A stretch of DNA of 64,000 bases from positions 1 through 64,000 of IMG/VR virus record IMGVR_UViG_3300032288_004964; one strand, 5' to 3'. A program made the position numbers and the translations under genes. The notes beneath the pieces were generated by a model that was given only the letters and a program-made list of their open reading frames with translations, had not been told where the DNA came from and searched no databases. Of this stretch, positions 48,848-57,111 are shown in pieces. The first letter of the stretch is position 1. Each line of letters begins with the position of its first letter. Origin of the DNA: a virus.

Positions 48848-49132
48848 ATGGCAACAATTACAAAAAAACAAACAAAGACAAAAGTAGATCAGATACTTTC
48901 TAAGCCTTACCGTTTGACTTTACACAATGATGATTATAATTCATTTGATTGGGTTATTACTTGTTTAATTAAAGTATGTAAACATGACCATGAGCAAGCT
49001 TCACAATGCGCTCACATAGTACATTTTAATGGTAAGTGTGATGTTAAATATGGCGATCTTGAAACTATTTCTGAAATGAAAAGCAAACTACAAAGTGCTG
49101 GATTATCAGTTACTATGGAAGTAAATAATTAA
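48848..49132 (+). CDS. clpS: ClpS-like adaptor of the ClpAP/ClpCP protease
   Basis: 94 residues, full ClpS length. 'PYRLTLHNDDYNSFDWVITCLIKV' contains the N-D-D-Y motif (N27, D28, D29) that binds the N-degron amino group, and 'AHIVHFNG' carries the conserved His59. ClpS delivers N-degron proteins to the Clp unfoldase and in E. coli inhibits ClpA degradation of SsrA-tagged proteins. A phage copy could redirect host proteolysis. In the same genome as a tmRNA with a non-standard tag this is notable. It ends in a strong terminator facing the terminase gene. Confidence 0.9.
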   Translation: MATITKKQTKTKVDQILSKPYRLTLHNDDYNSFDWVITCLIKVCKHDHEQASQCAHIVHFNGKCDVKYGDLETISEMKSKLQSAGLSVTMEVNN

Positions 49133-49158
49133 AAAAACCCTCAAATTGAGGGTTTTTT
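49132..49158. terminator. Bidirectional hairpin terminator
   Basis: AAAAAACCCTCA / TGAGGGTTTTTT stem (12 bp), 3-base loop, between convergent clpS and terminase genes. Confidence 0.9.
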
Positions 49159-51300
49159 CTAATTTTTATTAGCTCCAAACCAATTTATTCCACTATCTGT
49201 ATTGTTTTTATACCTATTCATGTTTTGTTTTCTTATTCTTAAAACTTGACTATAATCCACCGCTTGAACAAAGTCTAAATTCTTTAGGCATTGATTCACA
49301 TAGTTCATAAATTCTTTATCTGAAAAATTATTACCCCACTCTTCAACCATTTCTTTAAATTCATTCTTGGTAAATATTGAAGTTGAGTTCACAATTGTCA
49401 TAACCGTATCATCATGTCCAACATCTGCTGCGTATCTTGTATTACCCGCTGATGTTGTGTGTTTAACAAATGTTGTTATCTCTCTTATATTGTCCTCATT
49501 TGATATTACAAATCCTCTACTTTGCATAAGATCTTGATAATCTTTAACCATAATATTCTTATTCTCACCAACTTTTAATCCAACTTTTTCCTCTGTTGAG
49601 TCAGCTCTGTGTTTGTACCTTACAAATACTGATGAACCATAGTCATTATTCCCATCAAATACATGTGGCAGTTCGGCAAAAAGAGTATTACCATAATTAT
49701 TTAACTCTACTACAACTTTAATATTCTCTGGGTTGAGATATTCAAAAACTAACATATAAAGTAATTCAGCTAACTGTTTTACTGATATTAAATTACTTCT
49801 AAATAATCCAATTTGTTCTAGTCTGAAAAAATCTGTTATTGACTTATATGATGGTTTTTGAACTTCTATTAATTCAATGGGTTTTTCGGATATTCTAAAT
49901 ATATTTATAATAGAATAATCCTGACCCAATCCTTCTGATATATCCACAGACATAACAATTTTATATTCCTTTCTCCTAAGTGGTAAAAATACACTATCAT
50001 CATCTATCCATTTAAGTCCTTCATAGCTAAATTTCAACTTTTGATCAAACTCAGGTATTGGTTCAAATACATAATTCTTCTTACCCTTTAATAATTCTTC
50101 TATTATACTCTCATTTAATAATGATTTACTTGAGTTAATGAATCTTAATCCATATTCTTGATTAAAAGCATCTTCACCACCAATATCCTTTACAGCTTCT
50201 TCTTTCCAAGTTGTCATTTCAGATATTGCTCTTATTGGAACTTCATGTCCTTTTTTATCAATGAATGTCATGGATTTAACATCATCATCAGAACATTTAT
50301 CATTATTATAGACATAGATAACATCTTTCATATTATCTAAGATGTACTTCATTTCTACCTTTGTAACATCTCCCCAGGTATCTGACATTAATTTGAATAT
50401 ATCCTCTTTTGTAACACCGTGCTCATGTAATTTATGAGCATTCAGTCTAATATATGTTACGAATCTACCTGGTACTTGATACCAGTAAACCCTCATTGGT
50501 TTATAGTTATTCTTTTGTGGATCCCCTTCAGGTCTCTCAGCATCAGTTAGTAACCTATGAAATAGATTCATACCATTTGGAGTTGATGTAATAATAATCT
50601 TTGAGTTCTGAACGGCTGATACGGTTGGAAAAGCAGCTGTATAGTATGGTTCAATAATATTTGATGGGATATGAGCAAACTCATCTAAATAAAGCACATC
50701 AATAGTAAAACCAATAGCTGGAGTTTTAGTTCTTGCTGATGTTTTGATTCTACAACCATTGTCAAATGTTAGTGATTTTTGATTCCAAGTTTTAATTCCT
50801 GGTTTTAAGAAGAACGGTAGTAAAGAGTAGATTGATTTAATCTTATCTACAATCTCAACTGCTGTATCACCTTTATTCGCAACAATCATTATATTCTTAT
50901 CATTGTTAAATAGAATAGTATGTAACATGAAAATAGAAGATGAGATTGTTTTACCAACCTGACGAGAAGCCATTAGAATATTAAATCTACTATTAACAAA
51001 ATTGTCAAGTATTTCTTTTTGATACTCTCTTAATTTTATATTATTGATTGATCCATCTTCTGTCTTAACTTTACAATATTTCTCAGTGAAATAATGAACA
51101 TCTAAAGCACATTTAATATACTCAGATTGTTCATCTTGAGTCATTTTAAATGATACGCCCGATCTTCTTAAACCAACTTCGGATTTTAACCAAGGGTTTT
51201 GGTATCTTTTTATAACAATACCATCATTTATCTTATCTGTAGATTCATCAACTAACTTAGTTGTGAATACCATTTGTCTTTCTTTTTGCTCAACAGCCAT
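49159..51300 (-). CDS. gp17: Terminase large subunit (T4 gp17-like)
   Basis: 713 residues (T4 gp17 is 610). ATPase: Walker A 'MASRQVGKTIS' (112-118 core), Walker B 'VLYLDEFAH' (202-207) and coupling 'IIITSTPNG'. Nuclease: 'VMSVDISEGLGQDYS' with D453 and 'GHDDTVMT' near the end. A headful-type packaging motor acting at the portal. Divergent from the 51351 gene, with which it shares a 50-bp promoter gap. An insertion of about 100 residues lies between ATPase and nuclease ('YVYNNDKCSDDDVKS...'). Confidence 0.94.
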   Translation of the reverse strand: MAVEQKERQMVFTTKLVDESTDKINDGIVIKRYQNPWLKSEVGLRRSGVSFKMTQDEQSEYIKCALDVHYFTEKYCKVKTEDGSINNIKLREYQKEILDNFVNSRFNILMASRQVGKTISSSIFMLHTILFNNDKNIMIVANKGDTAVEIVDKIKSIYSLLPFFLKPGIKTWNQKSLTFDNGCRIKTSARTKTPAIGFTIDVLYLDEFAHIPSNIIEPYYTAAFPTVSAVQNSKIIITSTPNGMNLFHRLLTDAERPEGDPQKNNYKPMRVYWYQVPGRFVTYIRLNAHKLHEHGVTKEDIFKLMSDTWGDVTKVEMKYILDNMKDVIYVYNNDKCSDDDVKSMTFIDKKGHEVPIRAISEMTTWKEEAVKDIGGEDAFNQEYGLRFINSSKSLLNESIIEELLKGKKNYVFEPIPEFDQKLKFSYEGLKWIDDDSVFLPLRRKEYKIVMSVDISEGLGQDYSIINIFRISEKPIELIEVQKPSYKSITDFFRLEQIGLFRSNLISVKQLAELLYMLVFEYLNPENIKVVVELNNYGNTLFAELPHVFDGNNDYGSSVFVRYKHRADSTEEKVGLKVGENKNIMVKDYQDLMQSRGFVISNEDNIREITTFVKHTTSAGNTRYAADVGHDDTVMTIVNSTSIFTKNEFKEMVEEWGNNFSDKEFMNYVNQCLKNLDFVQAVDYSQVLRIRKQNMNRYKNNTDSGINWFGANKN

Positions 51301-51320
51301 TTTAAAGGAACTATTTCTTT

Positions 51321-51331
51321 TTAATATATAT
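51321..51331. promoter_or_regulatory. Candidate divergent late promoter (TTAATATATAT)
   Basis: Near-palindromic AT-box centred between the divergent terminase genes, so it can serve both strands. Confidence 0.5.
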
Positions 51332-51350
51332 TGTAAAAAACCGCGGTTCT

Positions 51351-51983
51351 ATGTCAAAAACAGAAAATGAAAGAAATAGACTACAGGATGAGTTTGATCA
51401 GATTCAGTCCGAAAATGGTGAGTTCGATATATCTAAACACCTTGCTAAACCTGAGGATTTACCAGATTTAGGTGAGATAGAAATATATGATTATGATTCA
51501 GATATGACAGTTGCTGCTCAGCAATCTATGCAAGTATTAGAATCATTGGTAGATTTATATTTAAGTGATGTTCCTCAATTAAAAGAACATTCATATATTA
51601 AAACAAAAATGAGAGAAGATGCTTTAGTTTATGCTGAGTCTATATTTTTATCAAAGATGACTCGTAAGAACTTTCTTTCTCAATTAAGACAAATTGATAA
51701 TGGTGATAATTCAGCTAGAATGCATGAAGTTGTCAATCAGACAATTGGTCAAATTAGAGAAAACTCTAAATTCTCATCAACTCAAAGAACTGAACTCGAA
51801 AAGTTCTATAAAGGATTAAGAAAAGATTTAGGTCTTAATGATATTGAAAGTCCGGATGTTCAAAGAGCTCAAACAGAAAATAAAGAAAATGATTCAACTA
51901 ATGATGACTTAGGTGAAGTTATGGATAATAGAAAACTTAATGATTTAATTAAGGCAGCTATGAATAAAGACAAAAAAGATTAA
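51351..51983 (+). CDS. Probable terminase small subunit (T4 gp16-like)
   Basis: 210 residues, acidic and helical. 'MTVAAQQSMQVLESLVDLYLSDVPQLKEHSYIKTKMREDALVYAESIFLSKMTRKNFLSQLRQI' fits the helical core of gp16-type small terminases, and the C-terminus is a charged disordered tail. Assignment rests on size, helical pattern and its place beside the large terminase. It ends at a bidirectional terminator. Confidence 0.62.
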   Translation: MSKTENERNRLQDEFDQIQSENGEFDISKHLAKPEDLPDLGEIEIYDYDSDMTVAAQQSMQVLESLVDLYLSDVPQLKEHSYIKTKMREDALVYAESIFLSKMTRKNFLSQLRQIDNGDNSARMHEVVNQTIGQIRENSKFSSTQRTELEKFYKGLRKDLGLNDIESPDVQRAQTENKENDSTNDDLGEVMDNRKLNDLIKAAMNKDKKD

Positions 51984-51985
51984 TT

Positions 51986-52016
51986 AAAAAACCCATCATT
52001 TTGTGATGGGTTTTTT
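51986..52016. terminator. Bidirectional hairpin terminator
   Basis: AAAAAACCCATCA / TGATGGGTTTTTT stem (13 bp) with a 5-base loop. Confidence 0.9.
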
Positions 52017-52019
52017 AAT

Positions 52020-52481
52020 TTATTTTCTTATCATATCTCTACTTACTGCAAAGTTATACAGAGTTGGTAGATTCAAGTATTTGTTAAAATTATCTCTTAT
52101 ATCTTTAAATTTTTTAGCCTTCTTAATTATATTAACTATCAACATTCCAAATTCTTCTTGAAAATCTAAATAGCAATCACACCAAGGTTTGTTATAATGT
52201 TCTAATGTTCTCCATTCGGTATACCCACCAGTTAACCAAAATAGACATTTCTCAGGTGTTATTAAATCTGTGTTTATGTCTTTTAGGTCTTTTTCCCATA
52301 TCGGATCATTCCAATCAATTTTTCTCATCAAGATTGATATAGCTTCCGCAATATCTTCTGTGATTTCTGTACCAATTTCAAAAAAATACTCATTATTAGT
52401 AGATTTATTGATTCTGACGATTTCATTTATATAATCATCATTTGATCTTTTTGACTCTAGAACAATTTTTTTCTTTTTCAT
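52020..52481 (-). CDS. Phage protein of unknown function
   Basis: 153 residues, not recognised. Several Trp and a 'CLFWLTGGYTEWRTLEHYNKPWCDCYLDFQ' core; no membrane segment. It lies downstream of the MORN-like gene on the minus strand, ending at the shared terminator. Function unknown. Confidence 0.6.
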   Translation of the reverse strand: MKKKKIVLESKRSNDDYINEIVRINKSTNNEYFFEIGTEITEDIAEAISILMRKIDWNDPIWEKDLKDINTDLITPEKCLFWLTGGYTEWRTLEHYNKPWCDCYLDFQEEFGMLIVNIIKKAKKFKDIRDNFNKYLNLPTLYNFAVSRDMIRK

Positions 52482-52512
52482 TACATTACTTTATTTTTTA
52501 TATCATTAAAGA

Positions 52513-52797
52513 TTACAATTTAATTCCGTCTATCCATTTACCTTTAAAATTGCCATTTTCAAATATTCCATTTTCCCATATGCCGTAAAAATTACCATTT
52601 TTAAAAATACCATAATACCAATCACCTGTTAGGTAATCACCATCATGCCATATTAATGTATTATGATTTATTTCAATGTTAGCGTTCTCAATTTCAGAGT
52701 CGATTAACCAAAAGAATTTTTCTTTTTCTAGGATTTCATTTATTTGAGAACTGTTTGTGTAAACCTTTCCGTTGAATTTTAACTCGGAGTATCTCAT
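52513..52797 (-). CDS. Small MORN-like repeat protein
   Basis: 94 residues. The second half ('GDWYYGIFKNGNFYGIWENGIFENGNFKGKWIDG') is a run of G-x-W/F-x-x-G-x-F/W-x-N-G units, similar to MORN or short beta-hairpin repeats used in binding. The first half is unremarkable. No partner can be named. Preceded by an AT-box at 52820. Confidence 0.65.
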   Translation of the reverse strand: MRYSELKFNGKVYTNSSQINEILEKEKFFWLIDSEIENANIEINHNTLIWHDGDYLTGDWYYGIFKNGNFYGIWENGIFENGNFKGKWIDGIKL

Positions 52798-52819
52798 ATT
52801 ATTTCAATTTGTTATTAAA

Positions 52820-52830
52820 GTATATATTGA
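52820..52830 (-). promoter_or_regulatory. Candidate late promoter (TCAATATATAC, minus strand)
   Basis: AT-box 22 bp upstream of the MORN-like start codon. Confidence 0.45.
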
Positions 52831-52910
52831 ATTTTTAAACGCATAAAAACTTGACCTTGAAAATTATCAAAAAAATCAATATTGAAAAATAAAAATTTAT
52901 TTAAAATAAA

Positions 52911-52934
52911 AAAACCGAGAATTTTCTCGGTTTT
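52911..52934 (-). terminator. Hairpin terminator
   Basis: AAAACCGAGA / TCTCGGTTTT stem (10 bp), 4-base loop, after the minus-strand gene ending at 52958. Confidence 0.88.
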
Positions 52935-52957
52935 TTATAAAATTGGAAAAAGTTATA

Positions 52958-53320
52958 TTATTTTGAGTTTTCATCAAGGAAATTTCTTTCATTTATAGAA
53001 AGAGATTCAATTCCATATTTAGATATTTTATCTAAAATATTATCAATTGTCATCTCAAATTTAGGTTGTTTCTTTTTAGCAGTTACAGATGGAATTGATT
53101 TAAGAGAATTAGTGAAAGTATCGGCAATTACTATCTCATCTTTATTACTCTTATATGTAAATGCGATTAATACACCATCAGTAATATTTATGTAAAGTTT
53201 AGCAAAACCATTTTTTTTATTACTTAAAAGACTTTTTTCTTCTAAATTGTATAATTTAGATACTTCTACTAATTTCTCATTATTAAACATTGTCAAATCT
53301 ATACAAATTATATTTTTCAT
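52958..53320 (-). CDS. Small protein with DUF6576-like (rhomboid-tail) C-terminus
   Basis: 120 residues from the ATG at 53320; a TTG 36 bp upstream would add 12 residues but lies in a probable promoter (TATAAATAAT). The C-terminus 'MTIDNILDKISKYGIESLSINERNFLDE' matches the short helical tail found on Bacteroidota rhomboid-family membrane proteins (DUF6576). The N-terminal part is soluble alpha/beta ('NIICIDLTMFNNEKLVEV'). No protease motif. The tail suggests host-derived or host-mimicking function; unknown. Confidence 0.6.
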   Translation of the reverse strand: MKNIICIDLTMFNNEKLVEVSKLYNLEEKSLLSNKKNGFAKLYINITDGVLIAFTYKSNKDEIVIADTFTNSLKSIPSVTAKKKQPKFEMTIDNILDKISKYGIESLSINERNFLDENSK

Positions 53321-53374
53321 AGTTTTATCTTTTAGTAGTTTATTATTTATATACAAATATAAGGATATATATTC

Positions 53375-53450
53375 AATTAACCAAGTTTATTTTAACTTAT
53401 TTGAACTTATTTAATTAACCAAGTTTATTTTAACTTATTTGAACTTATTT
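53375..53450. repeat. Perfect tandem direct repeat, 2 x 38 bp
   Basis: AATTAACCAAGTTTATTTTA... at 53375-53412 is repeated exactly at 53413-53450. Each unit holds the sub-repeat AACTTATTT twice. It lies in the 212-bp divergent gap before 53533 with no coding content. A protein-binding (operator or iteron-like) role is possible. Confidence 0.85.
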
Positions 53451-53498
53451 ATCCTATAAATAAAGATACATATTTTTTATTATTTATACAAATTTATT

Positions 53499-53509
53499 TT
53501 AATATATAC
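53499..53509 (+). promoter_or_regulatory. Candidate late promoter (TTAATATATAC)
   Basis: Perfect motif copy, 23 bp before the ATG at 53533. Confidence 0.6.
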
Positions 53510-53532
53510 AGTTGAAAAAAATATAATTTTCT

Positions 53533-56175
53533 ATGAAATATTTAAAGGGTAGAGATAATTACTTAAATGAACTAAAGGTAAATAGTGGACTTGTACCATA
53601 TGCAAAAAACGATTCTATTGCTTCTATAAATGAAGAAGTAATGACTAATACAATTACCTGGGGTGATTCATTATTAGGTAGACTAATAAACTCTGCTATT
53701 AGAAAAGCAAAGGTTGGTGTTAATTTAGTTAGAATAAGTAGTGTTATTAAATCTCTTTATAAGTTATTTGATGAGATGGTGGCAGATGGTGTTATTAAAG
53801 AGATGCCAGTTGTTAGTAGAATAAAGATTTACAAATTCGCTTTAATTAAGTTTATTGAAGAAATTGAAAAGGTTGCTGCTGATCCATCAGATTATGTATT
53901 AAATGAACCAGGTGTTGAAGTTGAAGTTGAAGATATAGATGAGATTAAGAATATGACTGATGGTGTAATAACTGAGATAGAGAAGTATATGAGTGATATC
54001 ATATCAACTGGTCAATCTAGTGGTGAGATTCCAAAGAATGAAATAGATGAGTTAGAATTAGATAAAAAGGACTTAATAGACGCACTTACTAAGTTTAGAG
54101 AATCTTTAGATGAAATAAAAGCTCCTGAAGGTGATAAAGAAGAAACATCCGTAGTTTCAGAGCCTAAAAAGGAAACGGGTCTGGTATATTCTGAAAATAT
54201 GGCGAATAACTTAAAGTCCGTTTATATGATATTATTTTATTATCACCAAACTATATTATCTAAAAAGCCAGCATCTGGAGTTAATAAAGCCGAAGTGGTA
54301 AAAAAACCACAACCAGAAAATATTGTTAAAAGCTCTGTAGTTGATAAAAGTAAAGTTGCTGAGTCCGTACTATTAAATGAGTCGGTGCTAAATCCTAACC
54401 TATCAAATGCTATTAAGCCATTATATACTTACTTTAAGAATGAAGGTCAATTTACCTTTCCTAGTGAATCAAAGGGTAGAGAAAATGAATTTCATAAATT
54501 TCTTAGTGGGAATAAAGATGGTATATTAAAAGTATATAAATCAATTAGTTTAATTAAAGAAGATTTAAAAACTCTACTAACAAAACCAGAAAAGGTTGGT
54601 GGTCATATATTTAATTTATATAAAACTACCAGAACTAAACCAAATGGTGATTTTCAAGGAGTTGATGGTGATTTTCAGAGTCAGATTAAGATATTTAATA
54701 CTACAATGAAGTCAATTTTAGACTCTATAAAGGTTGAAACAAAAGTAGAGACTAGTGAAGATGGTGTTGAGGTTGGTAAGAAGTATAAATATACTAATAA
54801 AGAAGGAGAGACTAAAGATGTGTTGGTTGTTGATAAAGATAAAGTTGTTCAACCAGGTCCTGATAAAAAATTCCTAACCGGTGATGATAAAAAGGGAAAA
54901 GAATTGGAAAGTGGTCTTGTTTCAGTAGCTTCTGATAAATCAAAGGTTACATTCCCTGTGAGCCCAGAATCTCTAAAGAAAGAATCTAAATTAATATCTA
55001 GCTATCTTGATTTTATAAAAGAAGCTGATGAGAATAAAGATACCTGGTTAGTAAAAGTTCATGAGTCGTGGAGAAATAATTTTTTAGGTAATTTTAAAAA
55101 TCTAAAGAAGTATAAATTAACACAAGAGGAAGTTGATAAATTAACACAAGAAGTTGAAAAGGCTAGTAAGAATACTAAATCTCTTAAAATAGTTGGTAAA
55201 GATCCGGTTATAGAGGTTGTTAGACTATTCAATAGAGCTTATAGATTACACACTACTCAAGTTATACCAACAGGTAGAAGTGGTGGAAAAGTTTCTAATA
55301 AAACCTTTATGGAATATACATGTTTTGGAAGTGGTAGTCCGGATACTGCTGGTCAATCAGGTGGTCCATATAGAAATAACGCTGTATTTTCAAAATGGGA
55401 AAATGCTGTTTTAGATATAGTATCATCATCTAAATATAGAATCATTTTTAATGAAGAAGCTACTATACAAGTAGGTGAGGGTAATCCTGTTAAAGATTTT
55501 GGTAGAAAATTATTAAATTTTATGAATGAGTTATTAGATGATACTCAATTATATAAAGAAGGTGAGCAAAAGAAATTCATAAATAAATATTTTAATGTTG
55601 ATATTCAAACTAAAGAACTAAATTCTCCTGGTAAAAATGATACTGGGTCTAATGATAAACTATCTAAACAACAGAAACAAAAAAATGTCGACTTTACTGA
55701 ACAAGATGAGATTAAATTTGAAGAAGGTCAGATTTTTAAATTTAATTATAAAGAAGGTACTTTATATGGATATGTTTATAGTATAAAGAATAATAAGACA
55801 TATATTAAATTTAGTAAGAATCACTTATTTGTTAAGAAATATCTACCAGGTGATATTAAATTTAAAACAAATCCTAAATCTGTTGATGGTCCGGTTTATT
55901 TTGCTGAGATTAAAGGAACTAAACTTACTAAGAATACATATAAACTTGATAGTTGTTTAGATGTCTCTAAAAAAGTCGAAAAAAATGAAGTAGATAAATC
56001 ATTTAATATAGAATTTAGACCATCTAAGATGTATTTACTTAAAGAAGATGGGTCCACTGAATCTTATACTGTTAATACACAGGCTGATGACTTTGACTCA
56101 AATAGATTTTTGGTGAAAAGAGATTCAAAGAAACCAAAAGGATTTGATGGTTGGTATAAACTATTCATTTCATAA
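53533..56175 (+). CDS. Large tagged phage protein, probably virion internal
   Basis: 880 residues, no known domain. It begins MKYLKGRDNYLNELKVNSG, fitting the shared N-terminal motif with L-N-E at 11-13. The sequence is charged and helical with several linkers of low complexity (for example around residues 165-220 and 470-510), a beta-rich part near 'TKPNGDFQGVDGDFQSQIKIF' and a C-terminal domain of about 200 residues. It has its own promoter-like box and terminator. An internal head protein is a reasonable guess from size, tag and late-type promoter; there is no direct proof. Confidence 0.65.
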   Translation: MKYLKGRDNYLNELKVNSGLVPYAKNDSIASINEEVMTNTITWGDSLLGRLINSAIRKAKVGVNLVRISSVIKSLYKLFDEMVADGVIKEMPVVSRIKIYKFALIKFIEEIEKVAADPSDYVLNEPGVEVEVEDIDEIKNMTDGVITEIEKYMSDIISTGQSSGEIPKNEIDELELDKKDLIDALTKFRESLDEIKAPEGDKEETSVVSEPKKETGLVYSENMANNLKSVYMILFYYHQTILSKKPASGVNKAEVVKKPQPENIVKSSVVDKSKVAESVLLNESVLNPNLSNAIKPLYTYFKNEGQFTFPSESKGRENEFHKFLSGNKDGILKVYKSISLIKEDLKTLLTKPEKVGGHIFNLYKTTRTKPNGDFQGVDGDFQSQIKIFNTTMKSILDSIKVETKVETSEDGVEVGKKYKYTNKEGETKDVLVVDKDKVVQPGPDKKFLTGDDKKGKELESGLVSVASDKSKVTFPVSPESLKKESKLISSYLDFIKEADENKDTWLVKVHESWRNNFLGNFKNLKKYKLTQEEVDKLTQEVEKASKNTKSLKIVGKDPVIEVVRLFNRAYRLHTTQVIPTGRSGGKVSNKTFMEYTCFGSGSPDTAGQSGGPYRNNAVFSKWENAVLDIVSSSKYRIIFNEEATIQVGEGNPVKDFGRKLLNFMNELLDDTQLYKEGEQKKFINKYFNVDIQTKELNSPGKNDTGSNDKLSKQQKQKNVDFTEQDEIKFEEGQIFKFNYKEGTLYGYVYSIKNNKTYIKFSKNHLFVKKYLPGDIKFKTNPKSVDGPVYFAEIKGTKLTKNTYKLDSCLDVSKKVEKNEVDKSFNIEFRPSKMYLLKEDGSTESYTVNTQADDFDSNRFLVKRDSKKPKGFDGWYKLFIS

Positions 56176-56179
56176 ATTA

Positions 56180-56206
56180 AAAACCCATCACAAAATGATG
56201 GGTTTT
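56180..56206 (+). terminator. Hairpin terminator
   Basis: AAAACCCATCA / TGATGGGTTTT stem (11 bp), 5-base loop. Confidence 0.9.
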
Positions 56207-56210
56207 CTTT

Positions 56211-56221
56211 TTAATATATAC
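56211..56221 (+). promoter_or_regulatory. Candidate late promoter (TTAATATATAC)
   Basis: Perfect motif copy directly after the terminator, 4 bp before the ATG at 56226. Confidence 0.55.
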
Positions 56222-56225
56222 ATTA

Positions 56226-57074
56226 ATGAGAGCTTACTTTTTTGATATAGATAGTATATTAACATTTGATAATAAGGTTTGGATTGTAGATAAGTCTAAT
56301 CCTAATATACCTTTATTAAGAATAAATCAATCTGATTTTAATTTGATTAAATCTGGTGTTTACAAGAACCAAGGTAATAAAATAAACTTTGCTGGTAATT
56401 TTTACTGGGTTCCAACTGACTTAATGAATAAGATTAAGATTAAATGTAAAAACTCTAAATCTGACATTTCTAAGTTAGCCTTTTCAATGCAAGAATTTAT
56501 GAATAAAGAATTAATTGAAAATATTAATTATGATATTAATATTGAAAATATAATGCATGTTAAGAATACAGATGATCACATCTATTTAATTTGTTCTAAG
56601 AATACTAAAAGAAATTATGAGTCTATAATAAAGAAGATTGAGGATAAATTAAAAGACAATGGAATGGTCATTAAAAACTATTATTTCATCTCTGAGACAT
56701 TTTATAATAGAAATGAAGATAATATTTCACATAAGAAAGTTAGACTCTTATTACAACATCTAATAGGGTTAAAAACGGATGATAATAAGTTTACATCTGA
56801 AGAAATAGAGGAATATAATGAGGTTTGTTTTTATGATGATGAGATAGGTGCTATAAATTTAGCAAAAAAATCAAATGATGTTTTACAGATACTATTATCA
56901 AATACTGATCCTGATATCAAAACTAAAATAAAAGAAAAGCTTAAGTCTAAAGAACATATTTTATATGTTAATCTAGTAACTCATAATAAAGTTAATAAAT
57001 TTATTATGGATAAAGTAATAATAGGTTGGAGTAACCTTATAAAAGCATTTGAGAGCTTTAATTGGAAGTCATAA
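56226..57074 (+). CDS. HAD-like protein of unknown substrate
   Basis: 282 residues. 'AYFFDIDSILTF' at the N-terminus resembles a HAD motif I (D7, D9), and 'EVCFYDDEIGAINLAKKS' resembles motif IV (D-D). 'HVKNTDDHIYLICSKNTKRNYE' could be the motif II region. Spacing is longer than usual, so activity is uncertain. It is followed by the 57112 gene after a gap with an AT-box. Confidence 0.6.
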   Translation: MRAYFFDIDSILTFDNKVWIVDKSNPNIPLLRINQSDFNLIKSGVYKNQGNKINFAGNFYWVPTDLMNKIKIKCKNSKSDISKLAFSMQEFMNKELIENINYDINIENIMHVKNTDDHIYLICSKNTKRNYESIIKKIEDKLKDNGMVIKNYYFISETFYNRNEDNISHKKVRLLLQHLIGLKTDDNKFTSEEIEEYNEVCFYDDEIGAINLAKKSNDVLQILLSNTDPDIKTKIKEKLKSKEHILYVNLVTHNKVNKFIMDKVIIGWSNLIKAFESFNWKS

Positions 57075-57097
57075 TGTCCTTTTTTACAAAAAAATTA

Positions 57098-57108
57098 TTA
57101 ATATATAT
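57098..57108 (+). promoter_or_regulatory. Candidate late promoter (TTAATATATAT)
   Basis: AT-box 3 bp before the preferred ATG at 57112. Confidence 0.5.
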
Positions 57109-57111
57109 AAT

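Noticed and set aside
57049-57111. Upstream ATG at 57049 for the coiled-coil gene
   Set aside because: It lies inside the preceding gene; the ATG at 57112 follows an AT-box and gives the shared N-terminal motif.
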